A DNA stretch of 64,000 bases from Oreocharis arfaki (taxonomy: Eukaryota; Chordata; Aves; Passeriformes; Paramythiidae): contig VZRR01012420.1 of NCBI GenBank assembly GCA_013398015.1, positions 1,214,874 through 1,278,873 of the forward strand, written 5' to 3'. Both the position numbers and the translations under genes were made by a program. Below are positions 1 to 14,233 of this stretch, piece by piece. Every line of letters begins with the position of its first letter. Within the stretch, counting starts at the first letter, position 1. The notes beneath the pieces are model-generated. The model was given only the letters and a program-made list of their open reading frames with translations, did no database searches and was not told where the DNA came from.

Positions 1-964
1 CAAGCATGGCAACCAAGCTAACAACATCACGTATTGTAAAGCAAGATGAACAAGAAAGTACTGTCAGCAGCAGCAGAACTGAAATCAATTGCAATTTTGA
101 TGCAGCCTGGCCTGGCAGGAAGAAATCTAGGAAGTCTAGAAATCAAGAATCAAGTTCAAAATATTGGAAGTACTGTGCAACCCTTGGTGTGCATTACTTA
201 GAGCAAATGGGAAACCAATTGTGCTCAATTTATGCCTGTATTAGAAATTCCAGTGTTTATCTTTCTACACCTGGCTTCTATACACATATATAGCAATATA
301 ATAACTATTTTGACATTCATAGAGAAGGAAAGAGAGTTAAAGCTAAACAAACACTGACCTGTCACATGGTGACAGCATATTCCTGGACATTTCTCAGATT
401 TCATACACTTTGTGTCTTTTCTTCCAAGGTTTATTAAATGAAAGCTAATCTTGAAGCACTTGTGACTTTAGGTATGTGTTATTGAAATTCAATTTGACAT
501 ACGATAGAGATAATATTGGTTTACCTAAGGCCATGGAGAAAACCAGCTTCAGTAAGGCCAATCCCAGATCAGTTTAGAAGTGTGTGATTTTTCTAGAGTT
601 CAAGTAGATACGCTATAAAAATATAATGAGAACATTTTAAACATCCAAACAAAACTTTTATGGGAGATCAGAATCAGCCAAGAGATTGTAACCCAAGTGC
701 CACTGAAATAAAAAATGTCAGGACTTAAAATCACCAGGGCTATTTAAGAACTTTAATTAGATTGCAGGCTGATATTTAACACCCACTTCATTTTCACCAG
801 GAGTCAGTTGGAAAAGATACTCCTGCATCTTCAAACTATTTTCATGACAGATAATGAAAGTATATAAGGCAAGTATGTTACTGCTCATTTTAAAGCAAAA
901 CAAAACATGCACTTCAGTAAACTATTATTGACTGTGCTCTTGGTGGTTAGAATCAGAAGCAAAG
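1..964. other. 5' flanking non-coding DNA, no gene seen
   Basis: AT-rich single-copy-looking sequence. The longest plus-strand frame (6-293, 95 codons) has no recognisable domain, no splice context and no codon bias, so I treat it as chance. No repeat family recognised here until the CR1 fragment that begins near 965. Confidence 0.6.
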
Positions 965-1236
965 AATCAGAACCATCAGAACCATCAGAATCACAGAAAG
1001 TCCTGAGTGGGAAAGGAACCACAAAGATCATCAAGTCCAACTCCTGGCCCTGCACCGGACATGGCAAGAATCCCACCATGTACCCAAGTTGTCAGGCTTG
1101 GGGCTGTGACCACTTCCCTGGGGAGCCTGTTCCAGTGCCCAGCCACCCTCTGGGGGAAGAACCTTTTCCTGATATTCAACCTAAACCTCCTGCCACAGCT
1201 TCAGGCCGTTCCCTTGGCTCCTCTCACTGGTCACGA
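965..1236 (-). mobile_element. CR1 LINE 3' fragment (minus strand)
   Basis: The plus strand reads as the reverse complement of an avian CR1 3' untranslated tail. It begins with CAGAATCACAGAAAG, passes through AAGTCCAACTCCTGGCCC, and continues with TTCCCTGGGGAGCCTGTTCC and TTTTCCTGATATTCAACC. These are hallmark CR1 tail blocks, recalled from the family and not aligned here. The left edge (965-992) carries a 9-bp unit, ATCAGAACC-like, repeated about 2.5 times. CR1 elements typically end in short direct repeats, so this edge is probably the true 3' terminus, with 5' truncation at about 1236. It is a dead fragment; the short frames inside it are not genes. Confidence 0.88.
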
Positions 1237-4200
1237 TAACGAGGGATCACAGGTTACACAAATCCCCATTGATAGTTGTAACATTTGCTAGTTTAGGTTT
1301 TGATCTGTAACACAGAATTATTGCATGAAGTTCTGGATTCAGTCAGCCTAAAATGAAGAGGTAGAGTCACACCTGTTATGCTTGAAATTAAGGAGGTGTG
1401 TACTTTATTTAACCTAACATCTTCTGCATTAATAAGGGTGTCATAATATGTAGGAACACTGCCATGGGGAAAACACCAAGAAAGCAGTCCCTTGTATAGA
1501 ATACTGCCCCCCACCCCACCCCGCTGCCCCGATTATTAAAATAGATAAATTTTTTCAAGTTCATATTATTTCTGCAGCTTCACCTTTTATTTCATTACCA
1601 AGGACAACTATAGCAAACAATCAAAACATTCTCATTTTTGCTAATTTTTTCTTTTTATTGTGCTTTTCATTCAGCAAACAAGTTGTAATCTTCCTCAGCA
1701 ACAGGAACACTTCAGTCTATTAATAGAACTACTTCTTCAATGTTCAGCTATCAAATGATGTTAAGCATATTTCTTACTCTAAAAATAAACAGTAACAAAA
1801 AGGAACAGAGGGCAAAACTTAATTTAAAAAGCCCCTAGATTTGCACTAACACTGTGATGGAAAATGATGAGATTTATGAAGATTTCATCAGTAACTAGCT
1901 AGTGTCTTGTACTGTGTTTGCAAATTTTAGATAGTAGGGCACCGATCAAAGTCAGAGGAAGAAGCGCCTGCGTTAGGCTCACAAGTCTAAGAATTGGGCT
2001 TTAGTGAGAGCTGTCTTGAGCTCTGAAAACCACATTCCAGAGAGAGCCCCAGACCCAGCCTCCATGTGGGAGCCCACAGGCATTGCTGGAACACCCCTGG
2101 CAGCCCATAAGCAGCTCCTCAAAGAGGTGACAGGCAACCACAGGGCCTCTTACCCAGGGGGTAAAGGTACACCAAGACCCAGGCACTGTAAACTGTAAAA
2201 CCAGGAAGCCACATGGCCAGGAATGGAAAAATGAAGCTAATGTTTAACTAAGAGGGCAATTAACCAACTTCATGATAAATCAAGTAACATCTTCATTATT
2301 ACAGGCCTTTAAAGCATGGCTGAATGCCTTCCACTATAAAATTTTAGGTCAACTCTAAGTTTTGGCCCCTGCTGTGCCTTGCGATATGATATTAACAACA
2401 GCAGGATTGTCTCCTTCCCTCTCTACACATTGAGTTACTTGCTTCATTTTTTGAGGGAGGTGATTTAAGGTTCCCAATAATCTGAATCTCATTCTTTGCC
2501 CTTCTTTCCTACTTCCTGCTAACAATTCTTCTTGAAGACTACCATGAACTTCCCCAACTGGCAGTGCAGACAAGCCCCACTGCTCTTTGCAGTCTGTTAT
2601 GGATGTCCCTTCCATGGGCAGAGCAGGAGAGGAAATCACTTCCATTTACATAGGGAGAATTTGGTCTCTGGGTGAAGGTCAGGTCAGTCATGTTACAATC
2701 CTCTGAGAGCCATCAAGCCCTCCTACTGGACCCATCTTGGATTATTTAATCTAAAGAACGGGAGAGAGATCTTGTGTGAAAAGGAAGTGGAATCACTACT
2801 GAGGGTCATGATCACAGGCCAGGACTATGTGTCACTTGTGAGTTAAAACTTAGATTTCCAGCAACTTAGACTGTCAGTGAAGTCAGGGATGTCACATCTT
2901 GTTGAAAGCGAAATTAGGGTTGTTGCGCAGGGCGTTCGGAAATAGCACAGTATGTAAATGCAATTAAACCAGTATCACTGATGACTCTGAGAGACTATGC
3001 CAGCAGAAAAAGCCTTGGCAAAACTGTGACTGGCTCTGACAACCCTCTTCCACTCCCCTTATGGAACAGCTACTCCCTTGAGAAGGAGGTGTGAACAGCC
3101 ATAAAGACAGCCTATGGCCTTTCATCTCTTTCATGGTGTGGTTTTAAGCTGCGTCCTGGTGGGGTTCTGCTGTCAGGACCTTCCTGTGCCCACCCACACA
3201 CCACTGGATGAGCCTGGCACCAGTTTCCCAGAACTGCTGTGGGATCACCCAGTGCCAGAGGAATCAGAGCCCTGAGGACACATAGGGACTGTTTCAGATC
3301 CTCAAGATCAGAACAGCTATCCCCAGACTTTTCTCAGATACTTGCCTGATGTCTGTAAAAGCAGCATCTATTGCTATGTTGTTTTCATGCTGTAGACTAA
3401 AGCAGCACCATTTGTTCTGCCCTCACTGAGCAGAAAATGTTGCTTATCTCTTCCACAGCCACCTTGCCTATATGTCAGGAGTCCTAAAAGTCTTACTCAC
3501 TCTTTCCCACTACTTCCCAGTTGATTCTTTCTAGAAAACACTGGTCTTCTTTGGGCAACTTGATCTAGCTAATATCTAAGAGCTTATGTTAGAACTAAAC
3601 CTGAATTAAATTTGAATTTGAGATATTATTTTTCCTTAGGGCTGTTCAAATGTTTGTGGAAGGTAATCCCACTTCAGCAGCTAAACTTAGCTATGTGCAC
3701 CCACCTGCAATTTTCTTCTGCCTAGCACTAAGCCTTTTTCGGAAAGGGTAGCAGGAGGGTGAATAAAAGGTTTGTTCTGTTAAAGAAGATGAAACCAAGG
3801 AGTGGAGTGGTTTAGTGTCATTGCTAGTATTCAGTCACTATGTGGGAAACAGATTTCCCAAACCACAGTATTAAGGAAGATTCCGTAGAGGTCCCAATTA
3901 CTTGACAGCCAGTACAGAGAGAAGGGCAGCATGTGAAGGCAGTTGTATTTTAATAGCCAATCTTGCCAAAGATAAAGATCCAGGCTGAAAAGAACTGTCC
4001 TACTTTGGAAGTGTCTTTTTAGGATGCAGAAAGAATATCAGACAAAGTGTTTCAGTTTGGATATTCTACTTTTGTTGCACTTGGTCTGGGAAATGCAGTG
4101 CCAGCAATTGCAAGTGCTGATGAGATACAGAGAAAGCTGGAGAACACTGAGGCATTTAGGGCCTTGTGAATCCCAGCAAAGACAGCTGATGGGCTACAAG

Positions 4201-7200
4201 AGGCAAAAAGCACAGACCCTTTGCTGGGTAAAGCCTTCTTAGAAGTTTACAATGAGAGCAGGAAATAAAATGGGACTTGGTGATTGTGCAAGAGCATGTG
4301 GGTAGGGAGAAAGAAATCAGGTGAAACACTGAATAGGAGAAAGACACTGGGAAAGGAAAAATTATGAGGGAGGCATAAGGAAACCATAAACAGTGAATTA
4401 GATATGAGCCTGAAAAGCAGTAGGAAAAGTACGGTTTTTAAAGAAGTCAGTCTAATTCTGGACTGGAGACCCAGGTTTATCCTACTCCAGATTTCATGGG
4501 AAGTAGTTGAGAAGCAGCAGCTCCTGACTTTACTGCTTGCAAACTTCCCTGTCTGTAATGTGTTCCTCCTTCCATTTATCCATTTCTAGGCTCGTGAGCC
4601 TATTTGCACTATCAAATATAGGTTTGTGTCCCTCCCCCCAAAGCTAACGATGTATTGATTTTACTTTAGGATTCTTTAGGCATTTTTATTCTAGTCTGTT
4701 CAAGTACAAGGACAAAGGGCCTATTTGAATGTTCTGGTAGCATGTGAGGCAAATTCTTATGGAGCCTACATAAGTCATGTTCACAAATTTTCACTGAAGT
4801 CTGAAGGATTTTTATGCTCACAAACCATGTTCAAAAGACTCTCAGATAGTTTCTGGTCTTTGGTGCCAGCCCTAACGGAGTTCTTGTGGGTGTACTGAAA
4901 GGAATATGCATAATTGTGGACTGAGATTGGTCTAGTTTGACTTTTGCAGCATGCAACACACTGAAAAAGGATAATGTTGCTTTTTCTTGTTCATTGATTG
5001 TTCTCTTGTATTGCTTTAATTCTCAAACTGAACTGCATCCAGTTAAACTTCAGAAATTTTAGGCAAGTTGGAGGCAAGTAATAACATAATGCTAGAAAGA
5101 TTTTGGCAGGGAGAAGTGAGTTTTGAAGGACAAAGCAATCACAGTGGGACTAGTACGAAACTGCTGACTTAAAGGCAAACAATGGGAAATAACAAGGCAA
5201 ATCCTAAATTGGCCTGTTTGGTTCTTAACCCTGCAGAAAAACCTCCAGTGATGTCTCAGGCAACTGTTTTAACAATGGATAGTTTAAAGCATTTTGAAGA
5301 TTAGTTTGTTTTGATTTCAGTGCTGTCAGACACCTGAACTGCTTTTACGAAGTTTAACAAAATTACGATTTAAGAAAATGTGTCAGTATTTGGTTCCATA
5401 TTAGTTTACCTGGGAGATGACTATTTGCACAAAGCCTTTAGCCTGAGGAGCTGTCCCAGATGAATGTAAAGGGATACATTCCAGAAGCACCACCTTACTG
5501 CAGTCTGCTTTGAAGGGATGAGAAGAATGTGTCAGATCTATTTTGATCCAAGGTTGAACAGAAACAATAAAACCCAGTGATATGACAAATCAAAACCTAA
5601 GCCTGGCAATAGGATTTGTCCAGATTGAGGTGTTCACTGTACCTGTGTGCTTGTCAGTTATTCTGCATAGTATGGAAGATCAAGTATATATAAGCTTATA
5701 TACATATATAAGCATATAAATATGTAAATCTCTCTGTATTTTGAGTCACCAACACATCTGCTGACAAAATTTCCCAAATAAATTGTTGCAGCATTAACTA
5801 TTTATTCTGCAGGCAGCCCAAAATACCTCTTCTGAATGATGTCTGTACCTATCACTCGCTATGACCCTTATTAGCAGCAGCTGCACTATTTTCTCCATCA
5901 TGGTAGTTCCAATATGACTCGTTATCACTTACTGTGCCTTGCAGATACAGGGTGAAAACATGGTCCCTGCGCTAAAGAGCATCCAAGGAGTATAAATGTA
6001 ATCAGACTTGTTTCCTTTTTAAGTCCTGGAGCTGAATAATAATTGTCAAATCTAGAAGATGCTACTAATAAAAGCTCTGCTACTGAGGGTGTTGCCGGGT
6101 GGGGCAGCCAGGGAGACTGCAAGAGAGGCAAAAAAAGAACGAGGCAAGGGAATCCAAGTCAGATGCCAAAGGAGGATGAAGCAGGATGATGTGCTGCAAA
6201 GCACATTGTTGACTACAACCAGTGCAGTATGTCTGAAGTAATGGAGATATTTTTTCAGAGTTTACTCACTACAGGAATGCTTTATTCTGCCTTTGATCTC
6301 TATGCAAATTTCTGCTTGATATCACTGGGAAATCCCCTTGCTGTCTTTATCAGCCTGAGGATATCAAAAAAGACTTTGACAGTCACTTCCCAGTGTCAGT
6401 CACTATCCAAATAAGCACCACTCTAGTTAGAAATTGCAAACTTTCTGTCCACCCACTGCTCCCCCTTTATTGAGACATCAGCTTAATTACAGCAAATGTT
6501 GCCAGACCAGCCTTGAAGGTTCAGAAAACCATAGGCAGCACTGGTGCAGTTTGCCTCTGCGCTTCTGCTAATATTCTTTATTCCCCAATGCCAGGAAACT
6601 GTAGGGAGCAGAAGAAATTGGATTCCCGATAACAAAAGAAGCTCATGGATTAATTCTGGAACATATACACTACCTATTTTTTAAGAAATGGGCACTGCTC
6701 ATTTTGTCTGGATAACTCAGCAGTGAAAAAAACCACAGCTGTGGTCAAATCTCCAGACTGCTCGCAGCCTTTCTCTGGGAGTTACAGGGAGGAAGAGAAA
6801 GCTGTGTGACAATATTCACTAACGCAAGAACTTGTGGTTTACTCTCTGTCTGGGAAGGGGACCCTGTGGAACGAAGGGATAACAGTATATATACACTGCA
6901 TGTAGTACCCACCACATGGCTGGTGGCTTTTTGTCAAGGTGTTTTGCTTCAAAGTGGTTGTTAGGTGTTTTCTACTTTCACACCAGTGTGCTGCATCAGC
7001 CGTGACAGTGGGAGGGCACTGAGACACAGGCTAAACCCCTCAAAACTCAATTCTCCTCCAAATTCTTGCCTCGAGCCTTTCAGCTCACAGACATTACCTT
7101 TGTCTTGCTGCATCACTGTGACCCTGATCTGTCTCCATCTCAGCTGTAGCTGGGTAAGCCAGTGTCTACAGAGCTCACAAAGGCCCCCTCCAGCCTGTGC

Positions 7201-9450
7201 TGGAGGCTCATCCTAACAGCACAGTAAAAGTTGAGGCTGTGAATGTTAAAAATCAGGTAATCCTATTTTCTACAAAGAAAACAAAGAGGAAAAATCCTGT
7301 TGAGACATTCTCAAATATTTTTCCTTCCATCTCCTAGAAACCACAAGAAATTCTGCTACGAAATGCATTTGTCAAAAATATACTTGAGAAATAGATCACT
7401 GCCTTAGTATGCCCTTGAGTGAGTGCGGGAGTACTGTCCTTCTCTGAAAATCTGGAGCTGGTGTTGTACCCAACATGGCACTGCAGGCTTCCGTGAACAG
7501 CCTCTGCCAACAGCATCCAGGAGTAGTTTCTTTGGAAAACTGCTGGAACACATACCTGTGATAACCTAACCAGCCACTGAGTGTCCTCTTTGCTCCACAA
7601 ACCCGGATGGAAAAGTACTGTATGACAGAAAGGAGAAGGGATGGTTGAGCCTTAAGGAGAGCTCAGGTACAACTATTAAGAGCTGGACACAAACACTGTG
7701 GTAAACGGGAGAACTTTAATTACCTAACCTGCTTGAATAACACAGTGTTCAGCCTCTTTGATCTACAGTTTCTCTCTGATGTAAGTATTTGAGCTTAAAG
7801 GTTGTTGCTAAAGAATGAAAAGAATACATTTCTTTTTGTTTTCTCCAGCCTTTCAAAACCAGGGATGGATTTGGCACAGTGACTCATAGGTTGAGCTAGT
7901 GTGCACCAAAGCGATGCTTTTATAGCTCTCCATACTAAGGGATTGGATCTCACAACACAGTAGTTTTTTCTCTTTCCTACCCCATTAATTAATTGAACTA
8001 TATAGTTCTTCTGAAATGGCCTCTGTCTCTCTTGCATTGCAGCACATGGCCTGACTCGTATTTTCCAGTGAACGTTGGCCGAGGTTTTCTAGCCAGGGAT
8101 CAAATGCTACATCATTTGAACCAAGACTTTTTAATCAATGACCATAACTTTCATATTGGATTCAGTCTCCTTCTCATCTCTTGCTGCTCTAGCTTTTGGA
8201 GGGCTCCATGTCTGCTCCTTGCCGAGACCTCAGAGACCTGCAACCTCCAGCATGTCTTTCCCAGACCCTCCACTTATGGTCCTACACGGGCATGCACAAA
8301 GCCATTTCCAGCTGTTCTGAGATGTTCCAAGTAATTTTCATCTACCATTAATGTGCTGACTGCAATCACCTTTGCCTTTGCTCAGCCATGGGACACTCAG
8401 CATCTTGGTTCTCACTTCCTAATCCCCTTCCTTAACCATCCCAAGATGACTTCAGACAGCACCTCCTCTTTGTCGTCATATCAAGAGGCATAGCTGAGCA
8501 CCACTGCAGTAATCAAAATGTGTTTATTTGTTTCTTGCTACTATATATAAGCTGTTAGGAAGTTTAAGTTTGAATCCCTGCTGGGGCCGATCAGGAAGTC
8601 ATTAGGCTGAAGTAGAAGAAAATTAAATTCTAGAGAATATTGTTCTTCCTTAACTGTACCATTAGGATGCAAAAAAAATACAGAGATTCTTGCAAAAGGA
8701 AGGTCCTGGATGCCCAAGGAAATTCTCCCCGAGAATTCCTGATGGAAAGAGAAGCATGTCAGTGTCTATGGGTATATTTGCCACTTCGATTTGATCTGTG
8801 TATCTTCTGTGCTGACTTCTAAAGAGTTACTCTGTTGAGACACCAAATGAACAGTATTCAGTTTCCCCCAGCAATTTATCCTTGTCTAATTAAATCTGTA
8901 TACTCAGAACATCCTCCTGCTGCTCTGCAAGGGGGCAAATCTTGCTCAAGCCTGAACAAGAGTACCCGAAGATACTCAAAATTGTGGAGTTTTCATTTTG
9001 GCCAACTGACAACAGACTAATCACTAGAGTATATCCCAGTGTCAGATACATTTTCCCAGCTTCATAGGTGGAGCTCTGACCTTAAACTCAAAGGCTGGCT
9101 CCAGTTCCTAGGTCAGCTATTGACCTCTCTCAGCTATTGACCACAAGTCCAGTAAAACTGATGAACAATCTCATGTTTAAGAATTAAGTAACACTATTGT
9201 GTGTCCTAAAGATTTGAGCATGTCAGATCTGTAGCACAAGCCCTCAGGTCTCAGCTGGGATGGAGGCAGTAACCTTGAAGCATTACTCCAGAGAATTTGT
9301 TTCATTGAAGAACCAAGCAAAGCCCTCCTGTCACTCCTTATTTTATACAACTTCAGAATGTAAGCTATACAGTGCCTGACCTGGAACCAAAGAATATTTG
9401 TGAATGCTTTTTTGTATCCAGGAACTGGGCAAGTTGGGCTGAATGTATTT
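1237..9450. other. 5' flanking non-coding DNA, no gene seen
   Basis: About 8.2 kb without a recognisable exon. It contains a C-rich run near 1505-1530, an AT palindrome at 5687-5702 (listed separately) and only short frames of 60-113 codons, scattered on both strands with no conserved motif. Nothing resembling the leucine-rich-repeat neighbour gene expected upstream of KCNQ3 in mammals (DNAAF11/LRRC6) is visible. Confidence 0.55.
5684..5720. repeat. AT-rich simple repeat with 16-bp palindrome
   Basis: A tract of TATATA/CATATA units. Positions 5687-5702 read TATATAAGCTTATATA, a perfect inverted repeat centred on a HindIII-like AAGCTT. Such tracts are common in AT-rich avian DNA. No function is implied. 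Confidence 0.7.
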
Positions 9451-10326
9451 CACAAAATCACATGCAGCTGAGGTTGGAAGGCACATCTGGAACTCATCTA
9501 GTCCAATGCCCTGCTCAAAACAGGGTCACACACAGCAGGTTGCCAAGGGCAATGTCCTGTTTAATTTTTAATATCTCTGAGGATGGACACTACACAGCCT
9601 CCCTGGGGAACACATTCCATTTTCAAACACCCTCACAATACAAAGGCATTTGCTTATTTTAAGTGGAATTTCCAGTATTTCAATTTGTGCCTATTACCTC
9701 TTTAGCTATCACTGAACACCAGTGAGAAGAATCTATCACCTTTACTCCCCCAAAACTGGTACTCATACACATAGATAAGATCCCCTTGATCCTTCTCTGC
9801 TTCTGGATTAATAGTCTGAGTCCTCTCAGCCTCTCTTTGTACAACAGATGCTCCAACCCCCTCATCATTTTCACAGTCCTTCAATGGACTTGCCCCAGTG
9901 TGCCCATCACGCTCTTGTACTGGGGAGCCCAGCACTGGACACAACCTGCAGATGTGTCTTTCTCACCAGTAGTGAGGAGGGGGAAAGGATCACCTCCCTC
10001 AACCTGCTGGCAATACTCCATCTGTCACAGCCCAGGAGGCCACTGGTCATTTTTGCTGCAATGACAGATTTCTGTGCCATGGTTACTTGGTGTCCACCGT
10101 GGATCCCATGGTGCCACTGGGCAAAGCTGTTTTCCAGCTGGTTGGCACCCAGCCTATCCTGGTGCATGGGGCTGTTCCTTGGCAGATGCAGGGCTTTCCA
10201 TTTCCATGTATAGAATTTCAAGAGATCCCTGTCAAGCCATTTTTCCATACTGTTGAGGTCCCTCTGAATGGCAGCATGACCCCTTTGGTGAATCAATCAC
10301 CTCTTCCAGTTTTGTGTCACTTGTAA
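9451..10326 (-). mobile_element. CR1 LINE fragment with ORF2 3' end (minus strand)
   Basis: This is the longest repeat in the window, about 0.88 kb. Its left edge is the CR1 3' tail in reverse complement (CACAAAATCACATGCAGCTG, then GTTGGAAGGCACATCTGGAA). Reading the minus strand from 10296, a broken frame gives residues such as IQRDLNSMEKWLDRDLLKF, then NSPMHQDRLGANQLENSFAQ, and later a LLGCDRWSIASRLREVIL-like stretch. These match the C-terminal part of the CR1 ORF2 polyprotein downstream of the reverse transcriptase catalytic core. The catalytic FADD box itself lies beyond the 5' truncation. Frame shifts and stops show it is an inactive relic, more diverged than the shorter copies at 20975 and 60238, so probably an older insertion. 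Confidence 0.9.
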
Positions 10327-13300
10327 ACCTTCAGAGGCTACATAGTCAAACCATCTCTGTCAATTAAGCAGGAAATGTCCCAATGAGACTGTGTTTGACA
10401 AGTTTTTATGCTACAAATAGGCTATTTTTTTTTTGCATTAAAGATAAATTGTCAGCAGCTTTCAAATGTATATCAAACCTTAATGAATAACCCTCACCAA
10501 AAAATCAGCTTAAAAGATGAACTATATTGATGAAACAGAACAATATGGGAAAGATGAAGAGACAGCAGCTCAGAAAACAAATGATCTCCAATAAAACATT
10601 AATAGAGTGGGGAAGATTATGATTTAGTGAAATTTAGACCTCATGAAAGTCAGTGAGATCTCAAAATCCCCTTCAGGGAAGAGTAGTAGGAAACAAAGGC
10701 AAAGAAAGATTGTTAGCACATGGGGAGTAAGTCCTTACCTTAGGACTTGGGAAACAGAAATTTGTGTCCCCTGTAGTCTTTCCCTGCAGGTATAAGGGTC
10801 TGCCTCGCTAGGACAGCTGCTTTTGTGCCAGGAGTGACTTGTAAAAGCTGTGCTAGATGGAGATACGTGGCTGTTACTAATTTTTCATGTTCTTGGTCAG
10901 TGCAGCCAATTGGTGAAACTTGTGCCTAAATGAGGTTTTTTCCTTGGGATGGTTCTCACCTATAGGCTTTGCCTCAATGATTAAAAATACAGAGATGCTA
11001 GAAAGGAGCTGACATGTAATGTCAGATGTTTTGCAATTTTTTCATAGTTTTTGTCTTCCAGCTTTGTAGCCATGCATCTGTTCTTATTCAAATTATAATG
11101 AACTTCCTTCCCCATTTTTCTTCTCTTCATATTTTCACATTTTCCCTATTCAGCTTGATGATTTTTTTTTAACAGTGGTAATTCTTGGAGGTTTGTATTA
11201 ATCATATTTTTGTCAGTTTGTACCCAGGAACTCAAGAAGAATGAGTCCTTTTAGTGTGCAGGCAAAACAGTTCCTTTGATAAAAATCATCAACAGAAGAG
11301 ATTCCCCAGACAGAGTATATGATGTATTAGACAATGCACTGCCCACACATGGTGTGTTAAAATTCTCTGTGCTTTCATTTCTCTGCAAAAATTGTGCCCC
11401 AGGTCCAGACGTGCAGTTCAGACATGATCAGCTGTAGTAAGAGAAGGTGACACCTTGAAGAAAAGGAGTGAAGGATACAAAAGAAGTGCTGAAAATGTGG
11501 GAACAGCAAGGAAAGAGTGAAGCTGAAGTGAGAAGAAGGAGAAAGTTGAAGTGAATCCTTGTGAGAGGAAAACAGTGTCACACCAAATGTCGTGGACTAA
11601 ACAGAGGCTTTGGGCAAGGTTTATCAGGGAGACCCTCCTGTTGTGTCACATGGAGCAGAAAGGACCCCCTTGCTTTCTAAACTCCTCAGAAAGGAGTCTG
11701 GGTGTGGCTGGATCCACTTCTAGTTCCAGACTTGGTCAACAACTTGTGTCTAAAGGATTATATAGGTGTAATTGAACCTTCACATGACTCTGTCCCACAG
11801 GATTAAAGATATTAAGCCAAATATATGAATAAAATAAATGATTTATTTAAATTGGTAATGGTAATGATAATGATTAGACTAAGAGACTTTAATCAGTATT
11901 ATTTACTACACAGTATAGATAGTTATAACTACTAATATAGTGCATTATTTATTAAATTAACAATTTCAAAGCTAGCTTGATAATTATTAAGTACAGATTG
12001 GTGTTACTTATCCATATCAATGACTTTGGGCAAACCTCTTTTGCTCAGGCTAGAGGAGTGACCTTGAGGGACATCCCCACTCCAGGGAGGAATCTCCATG
12101 AACTCCTAGAAGTGGTATGTTAAAAAGTGGGACTGGGCTTTTGTAGTATAAAGTGACTGACTTGTCAGTCAGATGTTTCTGGGTGAGCTGTGTGGGCCAC
12201 ATCCTCACCAGTGCCAGTTTCAGCCAGAAAACATGGTCTCCACATCCTCTGAACGTTTCACTTCGGGATTGATGAGTCAGGCTGGTCTCAGCACTCTTCA
12301 ACATCAGAAGCATTGTGACCCCACTTCTCCATCCACTGATAACTTTTGCGAAGTGGGAAAAGTTTAAGCTGATTTACCCCCACTTAGGCAGAACATCCTG
12401 CTACACCAGAGCTTTCCAAGAAAACAGGCATCTTCACTTTGGATGCTCTTGGGAGTGCTCTTATCAGGGGGGCCTCCCCAGGCCTTCATAGCAAGGATTT
12501 TAGGTGTAGGTATCATCTGGAATGAGGAAGCACAGGATGTTCCCCTGCACTGGGAGTCCTTGGAAGAATCCATTGCCACTGATCTAACAGCTGCACAACA
12601 GAACAACCCATCGTGGAGTTAAACACCACTTGCCTTTGCTCCCAAGCTGCTTCCCCTGGCGCAATTTTTTCATTATCTCTGTTTACTAGGAAAGACTTAA
12701 GGAATAAGTACAAGAATCCTGTCTTCTTGATAAGCCTTAAAATTGGTACAGAGCTTGCAGTGCTGATATTAATAAAGGATCGCAACAGTTCAGCTATTAA
12801 TACATTTTCTCTGGCAGAGCTTAGCAGAATATGGTGAATTCTGGGTAGACTATGTTATGCTAATTAACATAAATATAGGAAAGCCCTTTTCCCTTCTGAA
12901 TATCAGAATACTCCAAATGAATACTGCAGTTAACATATGCACACAGGAACACAAGATTATATGTATCACTGACAACATCATCTTATTAGCTGTGAGCATA
13001 TGTTTTACACAAGGAGAGGCTCTGATTGTTAAAGGAAGGGCAGGATACTGGCAGATGAGGTGAAGAAAAGAAGCAGGCAGTGAAGCTCTTTGGTTACGGT
13101 TCATAGAGACAACCTTGGAGACTTCTTAGACTGAAAACTGCCTGTTTCTACACAAACATACTTCTGTAGAATGGCTCTTCAGGGCCTTTTCTGTGGAAAA
13201 AAAATGACCCAACCCCCTCCTCTACATCACATTAATACCAGTTAATAAATGTGAGCTCATTTTTTCCATTTTAATAAGAGCAATCATGTAAAGAAAAAGG

Positions 13301-14117
13301 GGAAAAAAAACAAGCCCCCAAAATATATCTTTTTCCTCAATAGTTCAAGTATTCAGTTCTATGGAAATGAACTCCCTTGTCTGAAATGTTTCCTTGTATC
13401 ATTCCCAAATGTAACGAAGAGTTACATACATAAGAATATATACATATATACATACATGTTATATATATACATATATGTTATATACATAAGAATAAATGGC
13501 TGGGGGTGGGGAGGTGTTGTTTCCTTTTCCTTTAAATACTGTTTTGAAATAAGAAATAGAGAGACTTGCAATGCTTTTATACACATTGACTGAATTGGAT
13601 GCTGGTATGGAATATTGCTTTTAGAAAGATAACCAGGACTGTGTCACAGTGGGAGCTACAGTGGGATAATGAAGCACAATCCTTCTAATTACGAGACCGA
13701 AACAAAACGAAATGCTAATGCTTCCCAAATCACACAAAGTGCACAGACACAGTAGATGTCGCTGAAGTGGAGGTCTTTATATCTTTTCCCTTTGTTTAAA
13801 CAACATTTTGAGCCAACAAGAAGTTCTCTGCTACTGTGGTTGCTCACATTAAACAAAGTTTGGCTCATATTTACTGAGGGCACTGATAGAGTGATTTAAA
13901 CCCCTGAACCAAAAGTAGGAATTTAATGAGCAGCAAGAGCTTTGAATTTGAAGGCATGTGGGACAGAAAGTTGGGTCAAGGGTATCTGACAAAAGGCCAA
14001 TGATCTCTACCACACACTGCTGAAATGAGATCCTACAACACTGAGTTTGCTGTAGGTTACAGTCAAACTTTTGTCAGGCATCTGATAGAAAAGTCCATTG
14101 AGAATGGTGGAATTATT
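10327..14117. other. 5' flanking non-coding DNA, no gene seen
   Basis: AT-rich sequence with short unsupported frames only (60-90 codons). It includes an AT/CA microsatellite at 13424-13497, listed separately. No exon, RNA gene or additional repeat family recognised. Confidence 0.55.
13424..13497. repeat. TA/CATA microsatellite
   Basis: An imperfect tract of ATACATATATACATACATGTTATATATA type. The sequence TACATAAGAATA occurs at both ends of the tract, suggesting a local duplication during repeat growth. Confidence 0.8.
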
Positions 14118-14233
14118 AGGTGACCTTGTGAAAACTGGTTGAGTGCGAGGTGTCCCTGTCCATAGGAGGGGGACTGGAACTGAATGATCTTTAAGGTCCC
14201 TTCCAATCTGAACTATTCTATGATTCTACATTT
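14118..14233 (+). mobile_element. CR1 LINE 3' fragment (plus strand)
   Basis: Short, 5'-truncated CR1 tail. It contains GAGGTGTCCCTGTCCATAGG, then GAATGATCTTTAAGGTCCC, TTCCAATCTGAAC, and terminates in the CR1 signature ATTCTATGATTCTA. The right edge at about 14233 is the natural 3' end. It is one of only two plus-strand copies. Confidence 0.92.

Noticed and set aside
8565..8590. GTTTGAATCCCTGC, resembling a tRNA B box
   Set aside because: No matching A box, no cloverleaf arms and the B box consensus is not met.
8920..8940. CTCTGCAAGGGGGCAAA, resembling a CTCF site
   Set aside because: Only the AGGGGGC core fits; flanking consensus positions fail.
9786..10326. Multiple plus- and minus-strand frames of 60-129 codons
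   Set aside because: They are CR1 ORF2 remnant sequence or its antisense; the element is truncated and frame-broken.
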